Source: Adiantum capillus-veneris (lineage: Eukaryota > Streptophyta > Polypodiopsida > Polypodiales > Pteridaceae). From it: a DNA stretch of 64,000 nt. The translations under genes and the position numbers were made by a program. The notes beneath the pieces were generated by a model, which saw nothing but the letters and a program-made list of their open reading frames with translations, did no database searches and had not been told where the DNA came from. Shown here one piece after another: positions 44,350 to 56,188 of this stretch. Location: contig CM043960.1 of assembly GCA_014529385.2 (NCBI GenBank), positions 74,741,910-74,805,909 of the forward strand, given 5' to 3'. Within the stretch, counting starts at the first letter, position 1. The number at the start of each line of letters is the position of its first letter.

Positions 44350-44358
44350 TACATTTTT

Positions 44359-44880
44359 TTGATTAACATCAGACTCGTTCTCAAGGTGCGTGCCATGCAT
44401 TGCACATGCAACAAGGATGATGTCGATCAAAGGAGTTTGCACAAATCAATGCACACAATGAAAGTGCCCTCAACACTTTTCCCTTGCAGAAGTAGCATTG
44501 CGCGCGCTACAAGGATGATGCCCGCCCCGAGTACATACAAGAGTTGGGGTCCACCCCTTATAAATGAACTCGGGCATCGTCTCCATTCGTAGATGCAGTT
44601 GTCTGCACCGTTCAATACATGGAGCGAAAGTGCCCTCAACACCTCCCTCCCGTGCATGGCACCACCTTCCCCTTTGCAGACGGTGGCAACATCAGCCAAT
44701 GGTCTAACTACAAATACGTACATGGTATCCCGTTGTCGTTTGGTATATTCAGAAGCTTCACTAGGCAGGGTTTAGCGTCATTTTCAATACGTCTTTTAAG
44801 GTACATAACAAAAGGTGGCATTTCTAATGACTTGAACAATTTTGGCAAGTTTGCTGTCATTTTCTGTTTTCTGTCTAGCC

Positions 44881-44944
<64 letters not shown>

Positions 44945-45098
44945 GGAACCAATTTCTCAACTCTGGAAAACTTGGCAGGGTTGAGTTTGTAATGATAGCA
45001 TTTCTACTAACAAACAAACCTTGCTAGTGATAGCAAAACTCTTCCCAGCCTAATATAAAAAACGTGCCTTATAGCAACATCGTGCTACTCTATCATGT
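44359..45098. other. Non-coding DNA with (GA)n (44883-44940)
   Basis: No supported gene. The GA array is about 58 bp. The last bases (CATGT) precede the LTR of element E. Confidence 0.5.
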
Positions 45099-47473
45099 TG
45101 ATAGCCATTTTTCGGCTCTTTGTAATTGCCACATAGAGTTACCTCACCCTACCAAAATCACCCAAACACTGTGGCTATCCCTACCATTTCATTGTACATA
45201 GGCGTGCGTGAGTCACGGGACTTTTCCCATATCTTCTTAAAAAACCCTCAAATAGCTAGTCATTGGGCTAGTTGAGCCAAAAAAATAAAAAATATAAAAA
45301 ATATAAGTATATTATGGCCCATGCGTATGTAAATATTTTTTTGTATATAGGGCCTAAATAAAAGATTTTTTTCATAATTATTTTGGTATTTATTTAAATA
45401 TTTCTACCTAGGTGTGTGTTATTTATGCTCTGTACATTGCCTCACCATTACCACAATTTTTCTTACCATTTTTCATACTCTTTATTCCATATAGAAATAT
45501 TTTCATGTAAGCTTCTCTTATATTTGGTGTAACTCCACCCCAACAAAAATCCAAAAAAACTAGTTTTATTTATGTGTATATTTTTTCACTATTGTGATTT
45601 TTCCCTTCCCACATCTATTTTGTTTTTTTTTCTAAAAAAATTAGAACACCAAAAATATTTATCTTTTTATGGTAGCCTCATAATGAGAGAGATTTATTTT
45701 GACCCCTTTATATTTTTTCCACTTATATTATTTATGTTTGACATGTACATATTTTTTAGACCCCTCAATATTTGATTTTCTTAGTTGTACTATTCACTTA
45801 TATCATAATCTCAACAATACCTTCAATTATAGACCTACCAAATAAGGTCAAGGGTAGGTGGCATGCATACATGCACTATGGAGGGCTCACTCTTGGAGGT
45901 ATTCAAAAGAATCATCCAAAGAAGGACCCCACAAGGACCTTGTGCAGTGGAAAAAACGGCCAGTTTTGCTGAATTTCTAAAGTTCACTTGCTCTCCGAAT
46001 TGGAAAAGGTGATACAAACAAAAGTTGTCGCTCGCGGGCTGAACTTTAGCCTCAAATTTTTTCATATTTTTTTGAGCTACGAGCTATGAGCTATGATTTG
46101 TTTAGTGGACCCTTGTTTTCCCATGCTATGCAGCCACACTCTCTCTTCCACTTTATCATTTTCCTCTTTCACACACACTTCTCCACTTATCATCCCCACC
46201 TCTCTCACCACTCCTTCCTGCACCCTACTCACCTTCTCCTCAACCTTGAAGAATAAGAGAACCCATGGTGAACTCATACCTCCCACACACAATTCCATTC
46301 CAAAATTGACCACCTAGTCTCATTTTTCCTCTTCCAATTTACCCATATCTATAAAAAAAACCACAAAATTCAGCCTCTTCTCTTAAAAGACAGCATCATG
46401 GTGGTTGATTACTCAGCTTCAATTACCTTGTCTCTCAAGGAAGGTCAAGAGTGGAGAAAAAATGTACCGTCAAAGCTAGTGGACCGTCAACGAGCGTCAA
46501 AATTGGCCCTACTCAAGACACTTGGAGCATCAACCTTGTAAGAAATCCACCTTTTCTTACCTCTTAAGAGTTTTTCTTCCTTATTTGTATCCTACATGGA
46601 TACTCCCATTGTAAAATTCCAATTCCATTTGTGAATTAATACTAACTCTACTAACACTAACCCACTATGAAAAGTCCTATCACCTCCATTTCTCTCCTCT
46701 CTCTTTCCCCACCAACTTCTTGATAATTCCAAGCAAAAGAAATTAGATAAATTGCTGAAAATCTAACCCAACCATGGTTAGAGGAGTAACCCTAGCCTTC
46801 AAAATTGCTATAAAAGGAGGGTGTAGCTAGCACAAAAGGAGGAGCCATAAGCAAGAGCACTATGCTATAGCTTGAGAAGCCAAGCTCAACCTCTCTAGAA
46901 AGAGCTCTTGAGTGGAAGCTCATTGTCTTATGCATGTGCATGTGTTGTAATAGGGGATTAGCAAGGGAACTCTATGCCATTGTAAGAGAGAGAGTGATCA
47001 TTCAATTGGGAGTAGGAAATCTATCATTTCTCCTACTAGTGTAAGCCCAAAATTTGCTGAATCAAGGAGGGTGGATTTGGACTAATCTTGGATACTTTGT
47101 CTCCCTTCTAACGTGAAGTAATGGACAACAATGATGCGTAAGTGTCTTGGTGTTTTTTGTTAAGTTCTTGATAGCTTGTCTCTGGTGTTGTCATCAATCT
47201 AGCCATAAATTCCACATACTATAAGAGGGCGACAGGGTGGAGAGGACTCCCCTGGCCTTAAGACAGTGATTGGGGTGGCTTTTCTTGTGATGTGTTGTGG
47301 TGAAATTTACGCAAGCTATGTTGAACAAATACTAATCTCACTTTGATTTGTCATGACAGATTTGTAAGAAGGTATTAATGCAACAAGCACCCCCTCCCCC
47401 TTTCTCTCTCCTTCTTAAATATATAGTTGTGTTTGCTTGATCATTGCCGATACGTTTCAAAGCAGCCCGAGCA

Positions 47474-47557
<84 letters not shown>

Positions 47558-47816
47558 TTTTAGTGTGTGAGAGTGTTCCATTGGTGTTAGGGTTAGTGTA
47601 AATTCCTTGCTTGTTTGTGGGTTGCTCTAACGATTCTCCTCTTTTGCGTCCTAGTTCGCTCTTAAACTAAGTGGTGCCCCTTGTGTAGTTGGGATTTGGC
47701 TGTGGGTTTGTTGTTTTGGTTTGTGTTGTGTTGTGCCCCAGCCCCATTGAGCAGCACGGGAGCCTTGAAGGGTGTCTAGAGGTTTCTCTTCTTGTTGCCC
47801 GCCCCGGACCGCCTCA
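45099..47816 (+). repeat. 5' LTR of element E (2718 bp)
   Basis: It starts TGATAGCCATTTTTCGG and ends CCGGACCGCCTCA. It includes a (TC)n array at 47477-47554. Short ORFs that recur in both LTRs lack motifs. Confidence 0.93.
46809..46816 (+). promoter_or_regulatory. TATA box in 5' LTR of element E
   Basis: TATAAAAG lies in an otherwise AT-poor context (GCTATAAAAGGAGGG), about 1.7 kb into the LTR, with the same site in the 3' LTR at 55448-55455. It probably marks the U3/R border about 30 bp downstream. Confidence 0.6.
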
Positions 47817-47817
47817 A

Positions 47818-47835
47818 ATTGGTGCCCCCACTGAG
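47818..47835 (+). other. Presumed primer binding site of element E
   Basis: ATTGGTGCCCCCACTGAG lies immediately after the 5' LTR, where the tRNA primer should pair. It starts with the expected TGG (after ATT) but I cannot assign the tRNA; it is not the tRNA-Asp site seen at 7757. Confidence 0.5.
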
Positions 47836-47892
47836 GACAGGCTTGTGTATGTTTTGTGAAGGCTCAACCTTTAGCATAATCAAGTAGCTTGC

Positions 47893-48105
47893 ATGAATCA
47901 CGAGAATTTGTACGATCCCTTCATTCCCATTGCAAGGAAAAAGGTACACATAATTGTTAGTACTAAGTTGCAATTTCAGCGAGTAATTCGTAGAATTTTA
48001 GGTCCTCTTAGGTTAGCCGAGATAAACACTTCGGTAAATCCTTGTATTTTGCCTCTCATTAGGTACGATATTAGCTTGGACGTCTATATTTTTGTGTTAT
48101 TTTAA
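47893..48105 (+). CDS. Small leader ORF 1 of element E (70 aa)
   Basis: Unknown function. It lies between the primer site and gag, in the leader. The sequence is basic and hydrophobic, with FQRVIRRILGPLRLAEI, NPCILPLI and a hydrophobic end DVYIFVLF. It matches leader ORF 2, 21 bp downstream, over most of its length: (F)Q-R...FG/LG...R-EI...NP-ILPLI-Y...S-DV-IF-L. The DNA is much less alike than the protein, which suggests both were once selected as proteins. It could be an accessory protein or the 5' end of a longer gag precursor. Confidence 0.4.
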   Translation: MNHENLYDPFIPIARKKVHIIVSTKLQFQRVIRRILGPLRLAEINTSVNPCILPLIRYDISLDVYIFVLF

Positions 48106-48126
48106 GCATTAGGACATGCATAGGCC

Positions 48127-48345
48127 ATGGATAATGGCCCAGGAATAGAGGTTTTTCCCTTTCATTTTACTCCACACATTAGAATAAACGTTGCAATTAG
48201 TAGAAAGATCCATTTTCAACAACGAATGGTGTTCATGTTTGGTGCCCAAAGAGTAGGAGAAATTCTCGCATCACCAAACCCTGTCATCCTACCTCTTATT
48301 GATTATCATAGGTCGTTTGATGTGAATATCTTTATTTTGTTGTAG
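48127..48345 (+). CDS. Small leader ORF 2 of element E (72 aa)
   Basis: Unknown function; paralogue of leader ORF 1. Visible motifs are INVAISRKIHFQQRMVFMFG, GEILASPNPVILPLI and SFDVNIFILL. It ends 85 bp before the gag start at 48431, in a different open frame. The pair is intact although pol downstream is damaged. No domain is recognised, and it may be specific to this element lineage. Confidence 0.4.
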   Translation: MDNGPGIEVFPFHFTPHIRINVAISRKIHFQQRMVFMFGAQRVGEILASPNPVILPLIDYHRSFDVNIFILL

Positions 48346-48430
48346 AATAGATTGCAAGCTAGAAAACATTGTTGTGTAAATCTTTTTAAGAAAGAAAAAC
48401 AAAAACGGGTGTCACTTTGAAATCAATTCA

Positions 48431-51400
48431 ATGGAAAGCCAACGCCAAATGTCTGGGTATCCTCTTTTCTTTGGAGAGCCTAGAGAGGATGCAGAATTAT
48501 TTTTAGCAAATTTTAAGATGTCTGGCCGTATCAAGAGGATAATAACTGATCAAGAACGTGTAGAAATGTTTGAGGTGGTCCTTAGGAAAGATGCTAGCAC
48601 TTGGTTTGACTCTTTGCCTGAGGAAGTTAAGGGGAATTACACAGAAGTTTTGAATCGTTTCAAGAAATACTTCTTTGATCCCCAAAACACTCAAAAATTA
48701 TGGCAAGACATTGTTTCTCATAAGCAAAAAGACTTAGATGACTACTACTTGTACAAGCAAGAGTTTCTACGTCTTTGGGCTCTATGGATACGAAATGTTG
48801 CTAACCCTGGTGATGGTGCAGAATTTCTAAAGAAGGAGAGGTTCATAGCCGGACTCTTTCCTGACCTTAAGGTAAAAGTTGAGGCGGGTGCACCTGCTAC
48901 CTTTGATGCAGCTGAAACTAGGGCTGCTGAGAAATATAGGAAACTCAAGTTCTTAAGGGGGGAGGTTCCAATAGAAGGTCTTAGACCCAAAGGTAAGTCA
49001 CAAGCATCAACATCTAAGGAGCTTCCTAAGGTAACGGCGGAAGTGATTGGGAAGTTAAATGAATCTTTAAGCAGCTTGTCAATTCACCTTGCACAAGCCG
49101 TAGGTCCAAAGGGACAAGCAAAGAAGTCTGAAGAGCGAGACCCACGACCTAGGAGAGTCTTGCAATGTTGGAATTGCGGTGAGTCTGGACATGGGATGTA
49201 TAATTTTCCTTGGCCCCGTGGGGAGCCAGGGAGACCCAACTTGAATTACCCAGTGATGAATGCAGGTGAAGGAACTAGTCAGCAACCACGGCTTATACAA
49301 AGGCCAAATGGAGCAAGACCACCTCCACAAGGAGTGGAAGGAGTTCCACCTTTGCCAGACCCAAACGTGCATGTGGTAGAGGTGACAAACTCAAATGAGA
49401 TTGACATGGAAGCAAATGGCATTAAGCGTGGCCGAGGAAAAGGTAAAGAGAAAGAGGGTGTCCCATCACAGAGTGACCATGGACAAGGCAAGAAGGCAAA
49501 GGAGACCAAGGAACCTAAGAGGACTCGACGTCGTATCAATCTCCAAGACTTCCCTCTTGGACATGGTATGGCTCCATACAACCTGTTGGAAGACATGCGA
49601 GGTAAGGGTCCTGATATCTCATGGCCTCAGTTTCTTGTATTATGCCCACAAGTTAGGAGGGATTTAACAAAGGCAGTTAGCACTAGGAGAAAGGTAAAAG
49701 AGAGTTTTCCTGTTGTAAAAATTGCACATGCTGAAATGAACGAGGATATTACACCTGTGCTAGATTGTTACATAAAAGGAAGATTGGTTAGGAAAGGTCT
49801 AGTGGATGGGGGTGCACAAATTTGCATCATGACAAAAGGGCTCATGCAAAGACTAGGCATGCACATACATGAGACACCTGAAATCAAAGTGAAAATGGCA
49901 AACAATAGCAAGGCTAGGTGCGTAGGCATTTGTAAAAATGTTTTTGTGGAGGCCTTTGGCATTAAGAAGGCAGTGGATTTCTATGTCATGTCTACCAAGG
50001 GAAATGGTTACCCATTTATCCTAGGAAGACCATGGCTAATGAAAATGCGAGCTTTGCAGGATTGGGAGAGTGGAAAGCTAATTTGCAGGAATGACAATCA
50101 TAAGAAGGTTGTCTTTGACATGAAGGAGCACCGCCAAGAGGAGCTCCATGAAGAATCATCTCAAAGTGAGAAGGAAGAAGGTTGGACCGATAACACTTCA
50201 GAAGAAGAAAGTAGCGGCAGCATTACTGAAGAGGAGTCTTCCATCGAAGTCATGGGGGTAAGGTTTAAGCCAACATACCAAGAGACCTCTTGTCAAGGTT
50301 TGGAGGAGGTAGGTTCCCAAGAGAACCAAAAAGTGGAAGATGAAAGAATGCTGGAAGGTATTCTATCAACAACACTTACAAAGGATGAAAGAGAGGAGTT
50401 CAAATGTGTGCTAAGGAAATTTCCTAGGATTTTTGCTAAAGACTACACCGATGTGTGTGGAGTAGATGTTGTTCAACACAAAATTGAGTTGAAGCCAGAG
50501 GCCACACCTAAGGCTCAGAAGCTACGAAGGCTAGGAGTCATCAAGGAGCAGGCTTTACTCAAGGAGGTAAGAAAGCTTATAGCAGCAGGTTTCATTTATC
50601 CAGTGGAGAATTTAGAGTGGGTCTCTCCCGTTGTTGTCACTCCTAAGAAAAACGGAAAGTGGAGGGTGTGTGTGGATTACCGTCCACTAAATGAGGCAAC
50701 AAAAAGAGATCACTTTCCCCTCCCATTTCAGGATGAGATACTAAATGAGGTAGCTGGTCATGAGAAGTACACTGTGTGTGATGGCTACTCAGGCTACTTT
50801 CAAATAGGTATCGCATTGGAAGATCAATTGAAAACAACCTTTATAACTCCTTCGGGTTGTTATGCTTTTAGAGTCATGCCATTTGGTCTGACAAATGCTC
50901 CTGCAACATTCCAACGTTTCATGAACATGGTGTTTCAAGCATTCTTTGGAAAGTCAATTACGGTGTTCATTGATGATTTCTACATTTATAGCTCAAAATC
51001 ATTGCATCTACAAAGGGTAGAAGAAGGTTTAAATAAGCTCTACGACATGGGAGGTCAACTCAACCCCGACAAGTGCCACATAGGTGAGGATGAAGTGATC
51101 TTGCTCGATCACAAGGTTTCCTATAAAGGCATTGAGGTGGATCCTTCAAAGGCAAAGGCTCTTATTGAGCTCCCATCACCGAAGAGTCTTAAGGAGGTCA
51201 TCTCTTTCATTCAGAAGGTGAAGTATATGTCACGCTTCATTCACTTAGCCTCGGAGTTGCTTCATCCTTTGCAAAAGTTGACACAACAAGTAGAATTTGC
51301 ATGGTCTGATGAGCTTGAAGAGTATTTTTGTAACATTAAAGTCATTTTGTCAGAGCTACCAACACTCATGCCTCCATGTTGGGAGTACACATTCTTTGTT

Positions 51401-52096
51401 AGCTCTAGTGTTGGGAAGGAAACAATTGGTGCAGTTTTATTACAACAAGATCCCCACAGTACCAGGATGCGACCCATCTACTTTTCTAGTAGGGTCATGA
51501 ATGCTTTGGAGAGAGGCTACACGGAGGCAAAACTCATGATGCTTTCTCTCATGTTTGCGATAAGGAAGTTTAGATCCTACTTGCTCCCAAAACCTTTTGT
51601 AATTCTCACCGCAGAGAATTTGTTCCCTTGGGTGTCATCTCAAATGAATCTTAGTACTAGGATCTCAAAGTGGATTATGGAGTTGCAAGAGTTTCAATAC
51701 TCTTTCAAGGTAGAAGATAGTGTGCGTGCACAATTGGCAGGGATTCTCACTTATAGGGTGCATGAAAAGGAGATTAAGGTGCCTGAAGTAAAGACCCTAC
51801 CATTACCACCACCAAAAAGTATTCCCAATGCTTTTACCTTGTTCTTTGATGGAGCTTTTCGACGAGCCACAGGGAAAGCAGGGGGAGGGCTAGAGTTGCT
51901 CAACCCAAGTGGAGAGGTGGTCATGAAAGATAAGGTCAATCTACCAGGTTCAACTAGCAACAATGAAGCAGAATACGACACACTACTTCATGGTTTGAAG
52001 ATGTGCATTGGCCAAGGGATACAACGCCTCATGGTAAAGGGAGATGCACTTCTCATTGTTAAACAGATTTTAGGCATTTGGGCATGCAAGAATTAA
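48431..52096 (+). CDS. gag-protease-RT-RNase H polyprotein of element E (1221 aa, open; truncated pol)
   Basis: One long frame encodes capsid and replication enzymes. Gag segment with DASTWFDSLPEEVKGNY (about residues 54-70) and RFKKYFFDP. Zinc knuckle remnant CWNCGESGHGMYNF (about 245) whose last Cys is missing. Protease VDGGAQICIM (about 457), the DGG form common in this branch. RT with RVCVDYRPLNEATKRDHFPLP (about 747), DGYSGYFQI, MPFGLTNAPATFQRFM and the catalytic FIDDFYIYS (about 843). RNase H 1 (about 957-1090) and the start of archaeal-type RNase H 2 (FFDGAFRRATGKAGGG, SNNEAEYDTLLHGL; from about 1136). It stops at TAA 52094-52096, inside RNase H 2, separating the integrase. Confidence 0.85.
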   Translation: MESQRQMSGYPLFFGEPREDAELFLANFKMSGRIKRIITDQERVEMFEVVLRKDASTWFDSLPEEVKGNYTEVLNRFKKYFFDPQNTQKLWQDIVSHKQKDLDDYYLYKQEFLRLWALWIRNVANPGDGAEFLKKERFIAGLFPDLKVKVEAGAPATFDAAETRAAEKYRKLKFLRGEVPIEGLRPKGKSQASTSKELPKVTAEVIGKLNESLSSLSIHLAQAVGPKGQAKKSEERDPRPRRVLQCWNCGESGHGMYNFPWPRGEPGRPNLNYPVMNAGEGTSQQPRLIQRPNGARPPPQGVEGVPPLPDPNVHVVEVTNSNEIDMEANGIKRGRGKGKEKEGVPSQSDHGQGKKAKETKEPKRTRRRINLQDFPLGHGMAPYNLLEDMRGKGPDISWPQFLVLCPQVRRDLTKAVSTRRKVKESFPVVKIAHAEMNEDITPVLDCYIKGRLVRKGLVDGGAQICIMTKGLMQRLGMHIHETPEIKVKMANNSKARCVGICKNVFVEAFGIKKAVDFYVMSTKGNGYPFILGRPWLMKMRALQDWESGKLICRNDNHKKVVFDMKEHRQEELHEESSQSEKEEGWTDNTSEEESSGSITEEESSIEVMGVRFKPTYQETSCQGLEEVGSQENQKVEDERMLEGILSTTLTKDEREEFKCVLRKFPRIFAKDYTDVCGVDVVQHKIELKPEATPKAQKLRRLGVIKEQALLKEVRKLIAAGFIYPVENLEWVSPVVVTPKKNGKWRVCVDYRPLNEATKRDHFPLPFQDEILNEVAGHEKYTVCDGYSGYFQIGIALEDQLKTTFITPSGCYAFRVMPFGLTNAPATFQRFMNMVFQAFFGKSITVFIDDFYIYSSKSLHLQRVEEGLNKLYDMGGQLNPDKCHIGEDEVILLDHKVSYKGIEVDPSKAKALIELPSPKSLKEVISFIQKVKYMSRFIHLASELLHPLQKLTQQVEFAWSDELEEYFCNIKVILSELPTLMPPCWEYTFFVSSSVGKETIGAVLLQQDPHSTRMRPIYFSSRVMNALERGYTEAKLMMLSLMFAIRKFRSYLLPKPFVILTAENLFPWVSSQMNLSTRISKWIMELQEFQYSFKVEDSVRAQLAGILTYRVHEKEIKVPEVKTLPLPPPKSIPNAFTLFFDGAFRRATGKAGGGLELLNPSGEVVMKDKVNLPGSTSNNEAEYDTLLHGLKMCIGQGIQRLMVKGDALLIVKQILGIWACKN

Positions 52097-52099
52097 AGC

Positions 52100-53711
52100 T
52101 TGCGGACAAAAGTTCATGCCATTCGTAGATTGTTTAATCAATTTGAAGAAGTGCAACTATATCATATTCCTAGGAAACAGAATGAAGATGCCGATTTACT
52201 TGCACAGCAAGTGGTTACATGTGTTGAGAAAGAAGTGCAGGTCATCATGGTGGCAGCAACTGTCAAGCAACTGAGATACCAGGGATTGGAGTCATTGACT
52301 CCCATTATTAGCTACATTTTGGAGGTCGAGTTTCCACAAGACTTCACGAAGGCTCAGAAGAGGAGACTCATGAAGAAGGCAAGCGCATATCTCTTCCTAG
52401 AAGGCTCCCTCTATCAAAGAGGGAGGGATCAAGTATGCAGAAGAGTACCAACTATTGAGGAAATTCCAGCCATTCTAAAAGGTTTGCATGAAGAAGCATG
52501 TGGGGGTCATTTTGCCCAAGAATTAACTATGAAGAAGATTTTGCTTGCGGGGTATGTTTGGCCAAGTCTGCATGTGGATGTCCAACATTGGTGTAAAAGT
52601 TGTCACAATTGTCAAGTAAATGGGAATAGAAGATTGGTTTATGGTCCAAGGCAAATCGTACTTACAAATGGACCCTTTGAAAAGTAGGGCATTGATGCTA
52701 TGGGTCCTCTGCCTAGGACAAAAAATGGTAAACTCTACATTCTAGTGGCTGTAGATTATATGACTAGGTGGGTGGAAGCACAAAGTGTGGCAAAGGTAAA
52801 TGAGAGGACAGTGAGCAAATTCGTCTACACTCACATTTGTTGTAGATTTGGCACACCTTTGGAGATTGTTTCTAATAATGATCCAGGGTTTAGAAAGGGA
52901 TTGCTCACAGAAGTCTGTGAAGAACTTCACATTCTACATCATCACAGTACACCCTACTATCCCCAATCAAATGGTTTGGTAGAAAAAGCTAATGGTGTCA
53001 TTGCAGGCATCATTAGAAAGATGGTGAAAAACAAGACAAAGTTGTGGGATGACTTCTTGGATGGTGCCTTGTGGGCGTATCGAACCACATATAGGGAAGC
53101 CACGGAGTTCACACCATTTCACTTGGTCTATGGTCAAGAGGCTTTACAGCCAATTGAGCTAAACATTCCAACAATGCGACTTCATGGAAAAATCAGCACA
53201 AGATGATCAAGAAGCATGGATGGATCGACTTCTTACCTTAGCTGAGCTTGAGTGGAAAAGAGAAGCAACATACGAGTGCTATAAGAGGAAAGCCACACAG
53301 ACAAAGGAGAAGCTTGACAAGAAACTGAAGGACAAAGGCATCAATGAAGGAGATCTTGTGCTAAGGTATGACAATCAACTCGATAATTGTTTTGATGCCA
53401 AATTTGAAACAAGATGGCAAGGGCCATACATAGTCAAGAAGGCTTTCAATTCAAGTTACTATCAGCTTATGGACTTGAATGGTAAAGAGCACTCCAGGAA
53501 AGTAAACGAGTATCGCTTGAAGCCCTATTTGAGTCGCCTTCTACCAAAGGATCTACCAAAGATCTGTCAAAAGGCCACTGTCTCATGTAAGTATTGTTAC
53601 ATGAAGCATGAGTGTAACTCTAGCCAAAATTCTGAGGGGCCAAACAATAAAGATCTCATCAAGGACTCTGAAGCACTCTCTTTGGAAAAGATGCTCTATG
53701 ATGGTACATGA
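52100..53711 (+). pseudogene. RNase H 2 end and integrase of element E, inactivated
   Basis: It resumes after the stop at 52094: HIPRKQNEDADLLAQQ closes RNase H 2; the integrase zinc domain has HEEACGGHF and CKSCHNC (about 52485-52615). An in-frame TAG at 52685-52687 follows, then the core: VAVDYMTRW (first Asp), VSNNDPGF where the second catalytic Asp is expected but Asn stands, and YPQSNGLVEKAN (Glu). A one-base shift near 53185 leads to the C-terminal part (FETRWQGPYIVKKAF, about 53400-53450), ending at 53711. It lacks a chromodomain. Two stops, one shift and a changed active-site residue make this copy unable to integrate itself. Confidence 0.85.
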
Positions 53712-53723
53712 ATATACCATCAT

Positions 53724-53739
53724 CTAGGGGGAGGGCTAA
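53724..53739 (+). other. Polypurine tract of element E
   Basis: CTAGGGGGAGGGCTAA lies immediately before the 3' LTR start TGATAGCC. It is the expected primer for plus-strand DNA synthesis. Confidence 0.85.
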
Positions 53740-56112
53740 TGATAGCCGTTTTTCGGCTCTTTGTAATTGCCACATAGAGTTACCTCACCCTACCAAAATC
53801 ACCCAAACACTGTGGCTATCCCTACCATTTCACTGTACATAGGTGTGCGTGAGTCACGGGACTTTTCCCATATCTTCTTAAAAAACCCTCAATTAGCTAA
53901 TCATTGGGCTAGTTGAGCCAAAAAATATATATATATAAAAAATATAAGTATATTATGGCCCATGCATATGTAAATATTTCTTTGTATAAAGGGCCTAAAT
54001 AAAAGATTTTTTCATAATTATTTTGGTATTTATTTAAATATTTCTACCTAGGTGTGTGTTATTTATGCTCTGTACATTGCCTCACCATTACCACAATTTT
54101 TCTTACCATTTTTCATACTCTTTATTCCATATAGAAATATTTTCATGTAAGCTTCTCTTATATTTGGTGTAACTCCACCCCAACAAAAATCCAAAAAAAC
54201 TAGTTTCATTTATCTGTATATTTTTTCACTATTGTGATTTTTCCCTTCCTACATCTATTTTGTTTTTTGTTCTAAAAAATTAGAACACCAAAAATATTTA
54301 TCTTTTTATGGTAGCCTCATAATGAGAGAGATTTCTTTTGACCCCTTTATATTTTTTCCACTTATATTATTTATATTTGACATGTACATATTTTTTAGAC
54401 CCCTCAATATTTGATTTTCTTAGTTGTACTATTCACTTATATCATAATCTCAACAATACCTTCAATTATAGACCTACCAAATAAGGTCAAGGGTAGGTGG
54501 CATGCATACATGCACTATGGAGGGCTCACTCTTGGAGGTATTCAAAAGAATCATCCAAAGAAGGACCCCATAAGGACCTTGTGCAGTGGAAAAAACGGTC
54601 AGTTTTGCTGAATTTCTAAAGTTCACTTGCTCTCCGAATTGGAAAAGGTGATACAAACAAAAGTTGTAGCTCGTGGGCTGAACTTTAGCCTCAAATTTTT
54701 TTCATATTTTTTTGAGCTACGAGCTATGAGCTATGATCTTTTTAGTGGACCCCAGTTTTCCCATGCTATGCAGCCACACTCTCTCTTCCACTTTATCATT
54801 TTCCTCTTTCACACACACTTCTCCACTCATCATCCCCACCTCTCTCACCACTCCTTCTGCACCCTGCTCACCTTCTCCTCAACCTTGAAGAATAAGAGAA
54901 CCCATGGTGAACTCATACCTCCCACACACAATTCCATTCCAAAATTGACCACCTAGTCTCATTTTTCCTCCTCCAATTTACCCATATCTATCAAAAAAAC
55001 CACAAAATTCAGCCTCTTCTCTTAAAAGACAGCATCATGGTGATTGATTACTCAGCTTCAATTACCTTGTCTCTCAAGGAAGGTCAAGAGTGGAGAAAAA
55101 ATGTACCGTCAAAGCTAGTGGACCCTCAACGAGTGTCAAAATTGGCCCTACTCAAGACACTTGGAGCATCAACCTTGTAAGAAATCCACCTTTTCTTACC
55201 TCTTAAGAGTTTTTCTTCCTTATTTGTATCCTACATGGATACTCCCATTGTAAATATCCAATTCCATTTGTAAATTAATACTAACTCTACTAACACTAAC
55301 CCACTATGAAAAGTCCTATCACCTCCATTTCTCTCCTCTCTCTTTCCCCACCAACTTCTTGATAATTCCAAGCAAAAGAAATTAGATAAATTGCTGAAAA
55401 TCTAACCCAACCATGGTTAGAGGAGTAACCATAGCCTTCAAAATTGCTATAAAAGGAGGGTGTAGCTAGCACAAAAGGAGGAGCCATAAGCAAGAGCACT
55501 ATGCTATAGCTTGAGAAGCCAAGCTCAACCTCTCTAGAAAGAGCTCTTGAGTGGAAGCTCATTGTCTTATGCATGTGCATGTGTTGTAATAGGGGATTAG
55601 CAAGGGAACTCTATGCCATTGTAAGAGAGAGAGTGATCATTCAATTGAGAGTAGGAAATCTATCATTTCTCCTACTAGTGTATGCCCAACATTTGTTGAA
55701 TCAAGGAGGGTGGATTTGGACTAATCTTGGATACTTTGTCTCCCTTCCAACGTGAAGTAATGGACAACAATGATGCGTAAGTGTCTTGGTGTTTTTTGTT
55801 AAGTTCTTGATAGCTTGTCTCTGGTGTTGTCATCAATCTAGCCATAAATTCCACATAATGTAAGAGGGCGACAGGGTGGAGAGGACTCCCCTTGCCTTAA
55901 GACAGTGATTGGGGTGGCTTTTCTTGTGATGTGTTGTGGTGAAATTTACGCAAGCTATGTTGAACAAATACTAATCTCACTTTGATTTGTCATGACAGAT
56001 TTGTAAGAAGGTATTAATGCAACAAGCACCCCCTCCCCCTTTCTCTCTCCTTCTTAAATATATAGTTGTGTTTGCTTGATCATTGCCGATACGTTTCAAA
56101 GCAACCCGAGCA

Positions 56113-56188
<76 letters not shown>

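Noticed and set aside
45772-46317. Short ORFs in the element E LTR (repeated at 54411-54956)
   Set aside because: Preserved by LTR identity rather than coding selection; no motif.
53184-53711. A separate gene starting at ATG 53184
   Set aside because: It is the integrase C-terminus of element E after a one-base shift, not an independent start.
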